Of a DNA stretch of 64,000 nucleotides, positions 54,888-64,000 are shown piece after piece. Position numbers and translations under genes: made by a program. The first letter of the stretch is position 1. Each line of letters opens with the position of its first letter. Below the pieces are notes generated by a model. The model saw only the letters and a program-made list of their open reading frames with translations, ran no database searches and was not told the DNA's origin. The stretch is from Echinarachnius parma. Its lineage: Eukaryota; Echinodermata; Echinoidea; Clypeasteroida; Echinarachniidae. The DNA lies in contig JBAMJV010003307.1 of the NCBI GenBank assembly GCA_037951105.1, forward strand, positions 186,001-250,000. Reading direction: 5' to 3'.

Positions 54888-55115
54888 TCGACAATAGCAT
54901 TCGCCGATTGCTCACGGCACATAAAAATGTATATCGGGCAAGTAAAATTCTTAACTGGGCTAGTTTTGTTGCCCGATCGGGCAAGTGACATTTTTGTTCC
55001 ACTACAAGATTAGAATGTAATTCCTTTAATGAGCAAATCTCTTCTAGAAGGAAGCAATTTTTCTGTAGGGGCATTTAAGATTTTACTTGCCTGAACATGC
55101 AAGTAGATAAAACAA
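54888..55115 (+). repeat. Family S (GGGCAAGT) repeat
   Basis: AGGGCTCGACAATAGCATTC, ATCGGGCAAGTAAAATTC, GTTGCCCGATCGGGCAAGTG and ACTTGCCTGAACATGCAAGT. The 12-bp perfect palindrome GCCCGATCGGGC is intact here. A (CA)n run at 54834-54851 precedes it. Confidence 0.72.
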
Positions 55116-55119
55116 GTTT

Positions 55120-57165
55120 GTGTGCATACACGTACATACAATTAGCTGTCACTATCTCTAATTAAAGGCATTTTCACGGACAGAGTGAGTCTAAACAGAG
55201 AGCAATATTAAAAGAGAGAGAGCGCATTGTGCTGTTTCCCTTATAGTTGATAAGATGGGGATGACCAATCGAGCGAGCGAGGACTTAGCTAGACGGATAT
55301 CCTCCGCAATCCGCAATAAAACGATTTCATGAGCGGTCAGTGTCTGACAGAGTGCTGCGAGTTCTTCTAATTGTTAACACACTCTCAGTACAGCGCTGTG
55401 GACTTAAAGGTTCCCTGAAATCCAAATGCAAGTTGCAGTAAAATATAATTAAGAGAGAACTGGCTTGGATAGCATCATCGCCAAGGATAAATAAGTCATT
55501 TATATGCAAGTGATACTTTTTCAAGTGATATTTGAGACTTCAATCATATACTGATTTTATTGTTAGATTCTTATGAATAATATGTGTTATTTTCAGAGAA
55601 AAGGAACAATCTTTAAATTTAAACATATTGAAGAAAGAGAAAATTGATGTCAAATTTTGTCCCAATCGCTCGCGTGAAGCATTCTGATACTCTTGACTAC
55701 AAGCGAAAAGCGTTTTGAATAGGGAGACATTTGAGAAATCAAAACCTATTTCACTCTTCTGTTACCATAAGCCAAACAAGAAGGTGTGGAAGCTCTAAGT
55801 GATTTTGATTTAATTTCACAAAGATAATGAATCACTTTAAAAGTACCACACAATTACCTTAAATTGGTAAAAAAATGTTTTTATCAGTTTTGGCATTTAA
55901 ACCCTCAATTTCAAATTCAGTCATACTGTACTGTACCTTCATATCTTACTAATGAAGTCTATGGGGACTTCAAAATCTTGATGGGGACGGGTTAATTCAA
56001 GTCATTCCCTTTAATCCTCTCATTTTGGTTTGAGGTGATTCATCTGGAGATTTTGGAAGTGAGCCTGTTGCGGAATTGCAATGCTTTGTAACTGTATCTA
56101 CAGCTGGGAGGCTTGATTTTGATTGGATTAGGGGTAATGTTGCAGTATAATTACAAGTCATTATACAAAGGGATTATGTGCAAAAAACGATAAAGACTTT
56201 TTCCGCAATTCGAGATAATTACAAAATGTAAACCTGTTGAAAAACTATGAAAGTAATAAGAAATATGTGATAGTTTTTACTCATATCTTCAAAACTTTAT
56301 TGTGATACAAACAAAATCAGCGAGGTTTCATTTAAAGGAAATATTTTGTAAATATGTCATGGAAGTTTTATCTCAAAAAGGGTTTTTGGGGGGAGTTACA
56401 TTATATACATACAGCGCAAAGTTATCATTCAATAATCAAAATGTAGACGTATACTCTACACGTATACATGAGTATGGCTATGGAAAAGAGAATATTATCA
56501 AATTATCCTACTGTAAACATACATACATGTAATTTACCAACAACCATGGAGCCCCACCCAGCCCACAGCACCAGAAGGAGAAAAAAACAAATTCTTTAAT
56601 TTTATAATTTCTCTGCACCTGTCGCTAAAAATGATCCTGTGGTTACCATAGAAACGTGTGGTAATGCCACTGGGAGCAGCCACCTAGTACTAGGCATCAG
56701 CTTAGTAACCATAACGACCGACCGGTTCTCTCGTTCTCGCCTCCGCAATTCATTCGTTCTGGGGTCAATGGTATCAAAACTTGCTAGACATCCAATTTGT
56801 TTTTCATCCTGCATCTATTTGCCTGGATGTGTACATGTACATTGTACATGTACAAGTAATATTGAGCACACTCTACATGTAATTGCTTTGTGAACTGAGA
56901 TTCTCCACAATAAAAACAAAATAAGTATAATTGATGAGGTCAATGATACCAAAACTGAAGTTGGACATAATGTTCCCCCTTTGTAGAGAATGTGTGACTG
57001 TGTAAAAATCAAATGATTACATACATGTAAAAACACATAAATTAGAAATAACTTCGACTGATTAAACACCCCTTTTTCACCAATAATTGATCAAGAGTTG
57101 TCATTTCTTTCAATATTTTCATGTATTGAATGTATTTTTGTTCAGATTATACCTTTAAAAGAAGG
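55120..57165. other. Mostly featureless; family B fragment and an X-box
   Basis: AATGAAGTCTATGGGGACTT ... GATGGGGACGGGTTAA at 55950-55994 is a family B right half. CpG-containing DNA with CCAAT at 55265-55320 (GAGCGAGCGAGG, CTCCGCAATCCGCAATAAAA) has no gene attached. Open frames lack domains. Confidence 0.4.
56642..56655 (+). promoter_or_regulatory. X-box (RFX-type) motif
   Basis: GTTACCATAGAAAC fits the known RFX consensus exactly. It lies in a patch of higher GC (56640-56760). No transcript start can be shown. Confidence 0.35.
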
Positions 57166-57174
57166 TCAACTAAA

Positions 57175-57600
57175 TTTCACTTGCCAGGTCTGGGTTGGAG
57201 CATAATTTGTGTAAGATAAGAAGGCAGTGGGGATAATTTTTCTTTCTGATGGTAATTTTTTCATATAATTTACAATATTCTTGCGAATTTTTAATTTTGG
57301 CAAGTTGTAAAAGGTAGACAGTGCCTTTGAAAGACATTTAACACTTACCAGGTCTGGGCTGGAGCATAATTTGTGTAAGATAAGAAGGCAGTGGGGATAA
57401 TTTTTCTTTCTGGTGGTATAATAATTTAGTTGACAATAATCTTGCAAATTTTGAATTTTGGCAAGTTGTAAAAGGTAGACAGGGCCTTTGAAAGACAGTC
57501 AACACTTGCCAGGTCTGGGCTGGAGCATAATTTCTGTAAAATGAGAAGGCTAGGGGGATAATTTTACTTTCTGATGGGCGGAAATGAATTTTCCACTGGG
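57175..57600. repeat. Tandem array, about 162-bp unit, 3 copies
   Basis: CCAGGTCTGGGTTGGAGCAT at 57184, 57348 and 57509, each with AATTT(G/C)TGTAA and AGAAGGC, and TTTTGGCAAGTTGTAAAAGG before the next unit. The 90-100-codon minus frames are repeat products. Confidence 0.92.
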
Positions 57601-57609
57601 GAAAGTCAT

Positions 57610-58190
57610 TACAGTTTACATGTCTGATGGCTTGTGATGGGGTCATATTATAGGAGACTCATACATGTACATATATACATACATGTAGAAGCCATTGAAC
57701 AAAATTCTGATAAAGTGTAACAGCCTACAGGTATAATAAAGAGCCCATGTTTGAATATGAAGCCTTATACTTATCCACATGATATGGATTTTGTTCGCAC
57801 TACATCAGACAAAACAATGTTCATACATTATACATGATTGTATTAATAAGTATTATGTATCCTTTCAAACTCATAACAAAATGGAACTGTAATTTCCAAG
57901 ATATACATTTTTGTCCTTCAATTTGTTGCATTTCTTCAGACGAAACAAATGTAACACATACTGTACATGTATTATCATTATGTACATGCACGTAATTGAA
58001 TGACCCTTCGAACTCGAAACAGGCCTTCACTGCATGCACTACAGTATGTATCTGTATGCTATACAATCATGCACAATGCCCAAGTATGTGTAATATGATC
58101 TATATTATTATAAATAACCATACTTGCACTTTTTCTCTCCTTTACCTGCATGATCCACATCAAAGTTTGGAGCCTAAATTAGGTTAGCAT
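57610..58190. other. No gene; ACATGTA clusters
   Basis: TACATGTACATATATACATA near 57662 and GTACATGTATTATCATTATG near 57963. No exon is supported. Confidence 0.45.
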
Positions 58191-58214
58191 ACATCCCGAG
58201 CTGGGAAACACGCG

Positions 58215-58568
58215 ATGCCTCCGTCTGCGTTGGCGAGCCTAGCTCCCTTCATGCCGCTTCTGGAATGGCTTTCGGAGAATCGGCCCAAATTGGCTAAATT
58301 TCTTGGAGCGAGCTCAACACGGAGATATATTGCACAAGACCCCCAAACTCACCCCTTAACCCGCTCCCTCCCAATGATGATAAACAAATCTCTCTCCAGA
58401 ATTCAACAACATAATTCCATTCATAAACTATGGATAAATAAAAGCATTTTTCGCATGTTTTTAACAAGTTTTCTAGGCATTAAAATTGGCTTAATTACTC
58501 AGAGGAAGCACACAGAGGTTGCCCAAGACCCAAAACAACTTAACCCGCTCCCTTCCGCACACTTATGA
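58215..58568 (+). CDS. Weak open frame in a CpG-rich patch
   Basis: A 117-codon frame starts MPPSALASLAPFMPLLEWLS in GC-rich, CpG-containing DNA, with GCG before the ATG. Its second half is AT-rich and crosses two copies of a motif (AAGACCC...CTTAACCCGCTCCCT at about 58340 and 58540), so only the first 40 codons look gene-like. The minus strand is also open there. No family is recognised. Confidence 0.15.
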   Translation: MPPSALASLAPFMPLLEWLSENRPKLAKFLGASSTRRYIAQDPQTHPLTRSLPMMINKSLSRIQQHNSIHKLWINKSIFRMFLTSFLGIKIGLITQRKHTEVAQDPKQLNPLPSAHL

Positions 58569-58619
58569 GTCTATACACAGTTTTTAAACAGCCCATAACC
58601 AGCTTAATACACAAAGGGT

Positions 58620-59680
58620 TAGAAGTCAACATTACATTGACCTTCCTAGAGTAACTCCCATCTCTACCTCTTTTGGAGCATGGGAACCTCATTTATGACA
58701 TAAGTTTTCAACCCTTCTGATTTCCATTTTGATTTGTATTTTTGTTCGCAATTTTGTGTACATCAAAATGAGGGTTGTAGTATGAACTAGGAGAAAGTGC
58801 TTCAGATTATAGACTGTCTCCAAATATATATGTACACTGTATGTGTAACAATCAATATTGCCATTTTTAAATATCGAGTGTGAATCTGGATTCAAATGAT
58901 TGAAGAGCAGAGTAGACAAACCAAACCAAGTGTAAATAATGAATTCAATCTTACATGAATACACAAGGTAATGTACTTGTTCGTTTGGTAATTGCTCTAA
59001 AAATGATAAATTATAAATCTGTTTCTAATTTATAACAAAATATTTTTTAAAGAGAACATTGTGTACCTTGTCCTACACTAATTTTGAGGATATATCAGGC
59101 ACTGATATAAATTAAATTCTTTCTCTGAAAAATAGAATAACAATTTAATAGAATTGTTGTGAAATTTTGCTTGTCCAGGAACCAGAATTAGGCGAGGTCC
59201 CTCCGAAAGAAAACAGACATTCTGTTTCTTAGTAATCATCCCAACTGGGGAAGAATTTTCAATTTTGGATTCTTTAAAAACAGTTACAAACAAGTTTTAT
59301 GCATATCTGGGGATAAGTGTTTCTTTTTTATCATTATGTCTGGCAAAGAAATAATAATTCTATTTTATGATTTCTAAGGGATTTAAGGAAAAAATTGTGC
59401 ACACGGAGACAAGATTTTTGTCCTAACTTGACACAATAAAGACAGGAATACCTCTAGAGGGAACCCTTGTTTCTTCTTCTCATGTCTGATTTCTAGGGAT
59501 TTGTTATTTTTAAAAAATAGCATACCTTGGGAACCATTGTTTCTTGGTTGACATAAAATGACATATGATTAATTGGGCGCTTTACCTCAGGATCAGGGGG
59601 GGAAAAAAGGGGGGGGGGGGCGGCGGGCGAATTCCCCCCCCCCCCCCCTGAAATGCCAAAAAGAGGACCCGAAAATGTGA
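58620..59680. other. No gene; G and C runs at the right
   Basis: AT-rich, with no repeat family recognised, until G11 and C15 runs near 59607-59650. Confidence 0.45.
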
Positions 59681-59689
59681 GTACGGGGG

Positions 59690-59895
59690 CGATTTGTCTG
59701 GACGATCGGAAATCGGCATGATCAGATCGTGATCAAATGCCGATCCGATGATCACTTACAGCATTAGAGCTAAATAGTAGCCCCTGAAATCGAAAAAAGG
59801 AGCCCCAGAAATTTGTAGCCCCAGAAATGATAAAAGTAGCCCCTGAAAACTTCCATAAAATTATATAGGGAGCCCCCGAAATAAAAAATATGAAT
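59690..59895 (+). repeat. Family G repeat with TAGCCCC sub-units
   Basis: GATCGTGATCAAATGCCGAT then CCGATGATCACTTA, GAGCTAAATAGTAGCCCCTG, AAATTTGTAGCCCCAGAAAT and GGGAGCCCCCGAAATAAAAA match 45920-46065. Confidence 0.75.
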
Positions 59896-60099
59896 CAGGA
59901 TCAAGGTTTTTTCTATAAATCATTGAAGGTAGCCTTGAATCCTAGAAGATAGATACAGATATTATTCAAAAATCTCATGAAATCCCACAAAATTTGTACC
60001 AAGTATTAAAAGAATACATACATGTATAATTAGCAAGATCTGCAAAACAACCCATTCACCAAGGAAACCTCAGACAAGCTTGATTGAAAACATGTCATC

Positions 60100-60560
60100 T
60101 TTGTATACAGGTGATCTTTATCTTTAAGTGGTCTTCACAGGATCACTTTTGGTAGACACTATTAGGCAAGTTGGCTTTTATAGACAGGGGGTCGCTATTT
60201 ACATGTACTGTATTTAAGTGGTCTTCGTAGTCATTATTTATATTTGGATTCCTGGAGATCACTTTTATCGGCCACTATCTGATCCTCCGTTGCAGAAAGA
60301 CTTACAATCGATTGTAAAGTTGCAATTAATTGTAAGTCAGATCATGTGACAAAATGCACAAATCTGATTGGTTGAAATGCAAAAATTGTCTGACTTACAA
60401 TTAATTGTAACTTACAATCGACATATTCTCTTTCTGCAACAGAGCTCTTGGGAGGTTGGCAGCTATACACAGGTGGTCACTAATCTGCAGGTTTGACATA
60501 TAGGCCTATAGGTGGTCGTTATATACAGGCGGTTGGTAGAGCAAGTTTGATTGTACCTGG
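60100..60560 (+). repeat. Family C element(s), interrupted by a foldback element
   Basis: GTGGTCTTCACAGGATCACT, AGGCAAGTTGGCTTTTATAG then a partly duplicated stretch (GGAGATCACTTTTATCGGCC) stops at 60286. After the foldback it resumes as GGGAGGTTGGCAGCTATACA then CAGGTGGTCACTA. The foldback is therefore the younger insertion. Confidence 0.7.
60290..60446. mobile_element. 157-bp foldback element, ends CTSYGTTGCAGAAAG
   Basis: CTCCGTTGCAGAAAGACTTA then CAATCGATTGTAA is mirrored by ACTTACAATCGACATATTCT then CTTTCTGCAACAGAG. The inner part TTGCAATTAATTGTAAGTCA mirrors TGACTTACAATTAATTGTAA. CTGATTGGTTG in the centre is a CCAAT box. No open frame. Confidence 0.85.
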
Positions 60561-60699
60561 AAGTCAGTAATTCATTGCATGATGGAAAAATGACAACAAT
60601 TAATATAAACGAGTAGTTATTTTGGGAAATCCTTTCTTCCGTCCTGACATCCGTCCTATATTTCTTTTTATAGACACTATAAACATGTTTGAATTATTA

Positions 60700-61075
60700 T
60701 ATCACATTGAAAGATAATTCCATCTTCATTTATGTTGCTTCTTAAAAGGAATTTGTTACAATTTAACTTTAAAAAGTAATTTCCAGCTGTCCTGGAAGTA
60801 GTCATGTTGCTTCTCCAATGAAAGTAATTTCCAGCTGTATTTATGTGGCTTCTCGGAAGTCATTTGTAAAAATTTAACTTTGAAAGTCAATTCTGATCTT
60901 TCTTAATGTTGCTTTTCCAAAGAAATTTGAAACAAATTTACAATGAAAGTCAATTCCATCTGTATTTATGTCGCTTCTTAAAAACAAATTTGTAACAACT
61001 TAACTTGGAAAGTCATCGCCATCTTGATATTTTTCAGCTTCCCCGAAACAAATTTTTGTAACAATCCGACTCTAA
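60700..61075. repeat. Tandem array, about 60-70-bp unit, about 6 copies
   Basis: AAAGTCAATTCCATCTGTAT then TTATGTTGCTTCTTAAA and AATTTGTAACAATTTAACTT recurs near 60705, 60772, 60823, 60887, 60948 and 61010. Confidence 0.88.
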
Positions 61076-61079
61076 TTTG

Positions 61080-61755
61080 GCACATTACCGTAAATATAAA
61101 TTGCATTTCCTGTGGGAGGAAGCGAGAGACAAGGGGGAAAAAGTCTACCTACCGGCAGGAATGTCAAACACAGTTCAATATCATTAGCCTCAAAGTGAAG
61201 ATTACAAACAAGACAAATACATATTTCAAAAGTACCATTGACAATTTCCGGACGTTTCCACTTCAAACCAAAGTGCATGATGAACTTGTAAATTCTATTT
61301 GTGAACTTCTTCGGAGTAACAATTTAAAGGTACACAGTAGGCTTGAGGTAGCACCATGTACATGTATAAGAAGGGATGGATTGGAGAGTCCAGAGAAGGA
61401 CTATTGGTTGGTATTCTTTCTTGGGTAGTCCTAAAAAGGACTGTTTGTATTCTTTCTTGACAAACTAGAGAATTAAAGGTACATTGTAATCTTGAGTACT
61501 AGAGACAGTTCCCAATTGGTGATTTTGTCTCTTATTTGTGTGTGTGTGTGTGTAAAACTAAACTGGAATTCATAGCACATGCCACAGTTTTTTTTAAACA
61601 TATGTCCAAAATATTTCATAGGTAACTTGAAACAAATTATTGTTCATCTTATGAGCCGACTTGTATCGTTTTCTCAATGTTCTAGTGATTCTCATATATC
61701 CATACATACATGTATCTGTGTCCAATGTGAAAGTGTTTGTTTAATACAAGATTTT
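61080..61755. other. No gene supported
   Basis: The plus frame to 61428 (134 codons) and minus frame to 61072 overlap and lack domains. ACTATTGGTTGGTATTCTTT is loosely repeated at about 61398 and 61440. A (GT)n run lies at 61538. Confidence 0.35.
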
Positions 61756-61759
61756 ATAT

Positions 61760-61870
61760 CTAAACCGTTCACGATTCAGGACTGGGCCTGAAAATACTCA
61801 GGCTGGGGTCTATAGGAATAGCTCTAGAATGCATGTTGTTCCAAAGTTAACTAATCTTCAATGGACTATT
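61760..61870 (+). mobile_element. Family A element, diverged
   Basis: CGATTCAGGACTGGGCCTGA then AAATACTCAGGCTGGGGTCT and GAATGCATGTTGTTCCAAAG match the family A core; the TTAA ends are degraded. Confidence 0.6.
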
Positions 61871-61919
61871 AAGAGCACTGTGCAATTCGCAATCAACATT
61901 GAGATGCAGTAGTATGGCT

Positions 61920-62305
61920 TTAAAGGGAAATGCCAGTAGTGGGAAACGCCCCACACACAAACAAATGATATGAACGCTCTTATTACCATCCATGTGAAAG
62001 AATATAATTTTACTAATATGGGATTATAAACATTTGGCCAGGAAACCGCCTACTAATGGATATATTTGCAAAATTATAAAACTGATTTACAGTAAATTGA
62101 TCGCCAACGCGGAATCGCATACGCTATGTGCAAAACTCCACGTGGTCCGCACAAGCTTTCCGGTATGCGGCCCGTATTTTTCCAAAATTTATGCATGTGC
62201 TTAGGTTCTGATTTTACCACACAAGCCCTTTTTAGATACTTTATTCAACAATATTGATCAATTATTTTGGCCAATATAAATGTTTTCTGTAACTTTCCCA
62301 AAACT
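61920..62305. other. Possible TTTAAAGGG element with CpG-rich core
   Basis: TTTAAAGGGAAATGCCAGTA at 61920 resembles the end of the element at 49327. The CpG-rich core (ATCGCCAACGCGGAATCGCA, GGTATGCGGCCCG) is unlike its flanks. I cannot find the matching right end; it may be cut by the element at 62310. Confidence 0.3.
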
Positions 62306-62309
62306 GTTA

Positions 62310-62475
62310 GGGGCCATCTACAAAGTACGTACGCAATTTTTCGTCCGAAATTGACCCCCCCCCCCTCCCCCCCTGTACGCACTTTTTATACACGTGGTTG
62401 AATGGAGCGTACGCATCAGTTTTTACCCCCCCCCCCCCCCTCCCCCTTGTGCGTAAGTACTTTGTAGATGGCCCC
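62310..62475. mobile_element. 166-bp TIR element, ends GGGGCCATCTACAAAGTAC
   Basis: GGGGCCATCTACAAAGTACG then TACGCA is mirrored by GTGCGTAAGTACTTTGTAGA then TGGCCCC. TTA flanks both ends. Two C runs (62347-62365 and 62427-62440) lie inside. No domain. Confidence 0.85.
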
Positions 62476-62479
62476 TTAT

Positions 62480-63150
62480 TCATCTTTAAAAGCCTCTTCC
62501 ATCTCCATCTCAATGGAATTCTCTCCTCCAAGTACTCAAAAATAGCTTTAAGTGCATCCGGGAACAAATCCTATTTGCGAACTTCTGCTGGGGAAAGGAC
62601 GATTATTAAACCTGAGCTCTGGGGGTGATAAGAAAATGTCATCTTAAAATGCAGATGTTTTGGCTGGATGCCATTTTCAATTTCAGATACCTGCTGATAC
62701 TGTAATAGACACTAATTTGTGTAGAAGATGAATCCCTTGCCCCCTCCATCGATTATCCTCCTTAGCATCCTAAAATAACCCAATGGCTTTTAAAAATATT
62801 TACAAGTATTTTATAGCAATCTGCATCCAATTTATGCTGGTTTCCCTACAGTAAATAAAGTTCGACAAACTTAATTTTAAAAATTAAAAATTATTTTTCA
62901 ATAACTATAATTAAAACAAATGTCAACCCAGATTTGTAATAGCTATATAAAAAAAGTTTAAATTGCATAACACAAATAATGTAGATGAAAAAAGAGTGGA
63001 TGCTTCTAATTGACATGACTGTTTATTCACGTATTTCTTGAATTACGATTTAGCCACTTTGCATTTTCATAGTAAGCCTTTCAAAACTATTTCATTTTCA
63101 GTAGTAAGCCTTTCAAAACTATTTCATTTTCAAAATAAAAATGCATGGAT
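62480..63150. repeat. No gene; a 36-bp duplication
   Basis: AGTAAGCCTTTCAAAACTAT then TTCATTTTC occurs twice in a row at about 63073-63135. The rest is AT-rich and shows nothing. Confidence 0.6.
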
Positions 63151-63203
63151 TCTCCACTAGACCCCAGCATGAGTACTTTGGGGTCCAGTCTTGAACGGGT
63201 TAA
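63150..63203 (+). mobile_element. Family A-like right end
   Basis: AGACCCCAGCATGAGTACTT then GGGTCCAGTCTTGAACGGGTTAA: a reversed-core family A end with TTAA. Confidence 0.4.
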
Positions 63204-63277
63204 TACTGACAATTTAGCATTGGTGGCTTAGTTCATTTACCAGGACATCCTTGGTCTGTTGATTGGTCTGTTGTTAA

Positions 63278-63291
63278 GTTACCATGGCAAC
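63278..63291 (+). promoter_or_regulatory. Palindromic X-box (RFX-type) motif
   Basis: GTTACCATGGCAAC is a near-perfect inverted X-box (known RFX dimer site). GATTGGTC boxes (CCAAT reversed) lie 20 bases upstream, a spacing seen in RFX/NF-Y promoters. No transcript start can be shown. Confidence 0.4.
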
Positions 63292-63573
63292 ATTATTGGT
63301 CCGCTGATGGTGATGAGTTTGCCATCTGTTCAAATTTGTCCCCATAAATAATAATTGCATATATATCATCATCATCATCGAGTTCATGTTGTTCAATAAT
63401 AAGATTTTTTTTTTTTAACACAGCGTTGTATACAAATGAGGTTAATCTTTGTCTCCTTCTTCTGGTGTAGTACAGACCACCTACTGGTATAAATAAATAA
63501 TGCATGTATATATGCTGATACTTTAACTTCGAAAAGTTTTTTATTTTGTTCAATTTGTTTCTGACAGTGTTAC

Positions 63574-63635
63574 CAAGTGCCTTGATCACTTCGGCGATCC
63601 CTCCCACATACTCCCAAGTTGATTTCTTGTCCTTC
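63574..63635 (-). CDS. Candidate 62-nt exon (unknown protein)
   Basis: On the minus strand CTGACTCAAACCTTCAG precedes and GGCACTTG|GTAACA follows. The frame encodes KDKKSTWEYVGGIAEVIKAL with one base carried at each side. The surrounding frame is open from 63805 to 63293 (170 codons), but its N-terminal side is the foldback element at 63714 and its C-terminal side is simple sequence, so only this core looks coding. A tryptophan followed by a hydrophobic helix vaguely recalls SANT/Myb-like domains; this is not a firm match. Confidence 0.3.
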
Positions 63636-63713
63636 CTGAAGGTTTGAGTCAGGTTTATATAGCTTCTGACCATAACAATAATTGACAGCAGTTTCAGGGA
63701 CAAACAATCATCA

Positions 63714-63884
63714 GTAGCCCATTTCATAAAACTGTTGCAACTGTTGTACATGTATGTAAGTGTCCAATTATTGTAACTACCATGGCAACAGCTGTAATGC
63801 TCCATGCTGATTGGCTGTTGACCAAATAGTTACAATAATTGTACACTTACAACAATTGCAAGTGTTTTATGAAATGGGCTACAG
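63714..63884. mobile_element. 171-bp foldback element carrying an X-box
   Basis: GTAGCCCATTTCATAAAACT then GTTGCAACTGTTG is mirrored by CAACAATTGCAAGTG then TTTTATGAAATGGGCTAC. The arms pair almost throughout (AATTATTGTAACTA against TAGTTACAATAATT). The loop region holds ACTACCATGGCAAC (X-box, 63776-63789) and GATTGGCTG (CCAAT box). Confidence 0.88.
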
Positions 63885-63892
63885 AAGGGCTT

Positions 63893-64000
63893 TCTACAGT
63901 AGGTCAGTTGGTAGAGCACCGGTCTAGCAATCAGGAGGTCTCAGGTTCGAAACCATATTTTCTTTGTTCATTTTCAGGTACCTTTAGGTTACAGTTTGGG
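63893..64000 (+). mobile_element. Second tRNA-like SINE family, cut by the window end
   Basis: TAGGTCAGTTGGTAGAGCAC and CTCAGGTTCGAAACC are good A-box and B-box matches of an internal polymerase III promoter. TTTTCTTTGTTCATTTTCAG then GTACC follows, as in the copy at 39303. No CCA-type tRNA 3' half is present, so it is a SINE rather than a tRNA gene. Confidence 0.7.

Noticed and set aside
57338-57646. 102-codon minus-strand frame with a good donor-like GTAAGT
   Set aside because: It is in a 162-bp tandem array and the site is not kept in the other units.
63293-63805. 170-codon minus-strand frame as a whole gene
   Set aside because: One end is a foldback element and the other is simple sequence; only a 62-nt core has splice support.
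63893-64000. A functional tRNA gene at the right edge
   Set aside because: A and B boxes are good but the acceptor stem does not close and the same text with a SINE body recurs at 39303.

Overview
This is non-coding, repeat-dominated DNA from an animal nuclear genome. The repeats suggest a marine invertebrate deuterostome, most likely an echinoderm. Supporting signs are tRNA-derived SINEs with an AAT-type tail, a Tc1 element, many short TIR elements, abundant ACATGTAC-type octamers and the absence of any compact gene. The species call is an inference and I could not check it.

Protein-coding content is sparse. The one well-supported host exon is a 78-nt minus-strand exon at 5413-5490 that encodes the first conserved helix of a RhoGEF (Dbl homology) domain. 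A decayed tandem copy of it lies just upstream. Five further spliced-exon candidates are proposed only from splice signals plus an open frame: 2029-2131(-), 30024-30100(-), 41305-41389(+), 42812-42898(-) and 63574-63635(-). The window is therefore best read as introns and intergenic DNA around one or more minus-strand genes. Nearly all long open frames cross simple repeats and are not genes.

Mobile DNA runs through the whole window. (1) A 1.73-kb Tc1 element at 28179-29912 has become a giant palindrome: each half carries the C-terminal part of the transposase and the N-terminal half is gone. (2) At least seven pieces of one tRNA-SINE family are present, plus a second tRNA-like SINE at 39303 and at the right edge. 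(3) There are several foldback or TIR elements (19743, 20393, 21431, 33869, 35558, 49327, 51164, 60290, 62310, 63714). (4) Two families of 70-115-bp TTAA-flanked elements, one pair sharing a TTAA, are scattered across the window. (5) Two inverted full copies of a 0.75-0.8-kb repeat with GGCCCGA-rich ends are present (13042 and 25771), with shorter GGGCAAGT-type relatives. (6) A family with the end CAGTCAAACCTGT is present in about eight copies.

The rest is largely local tandem duplication. More than twenty unrelated arrays have units of about 60-270 bp in 2-9 copies; the largest lies at 14290-16690. Trinucleotide, hexanucleotide, polypurine and unusually long G or C homopolymer tracts fill the gaps. 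I see no LTR retroelement, LINE reverse transcriptase, rRNA, intact tRNA gene or CRISPR array.
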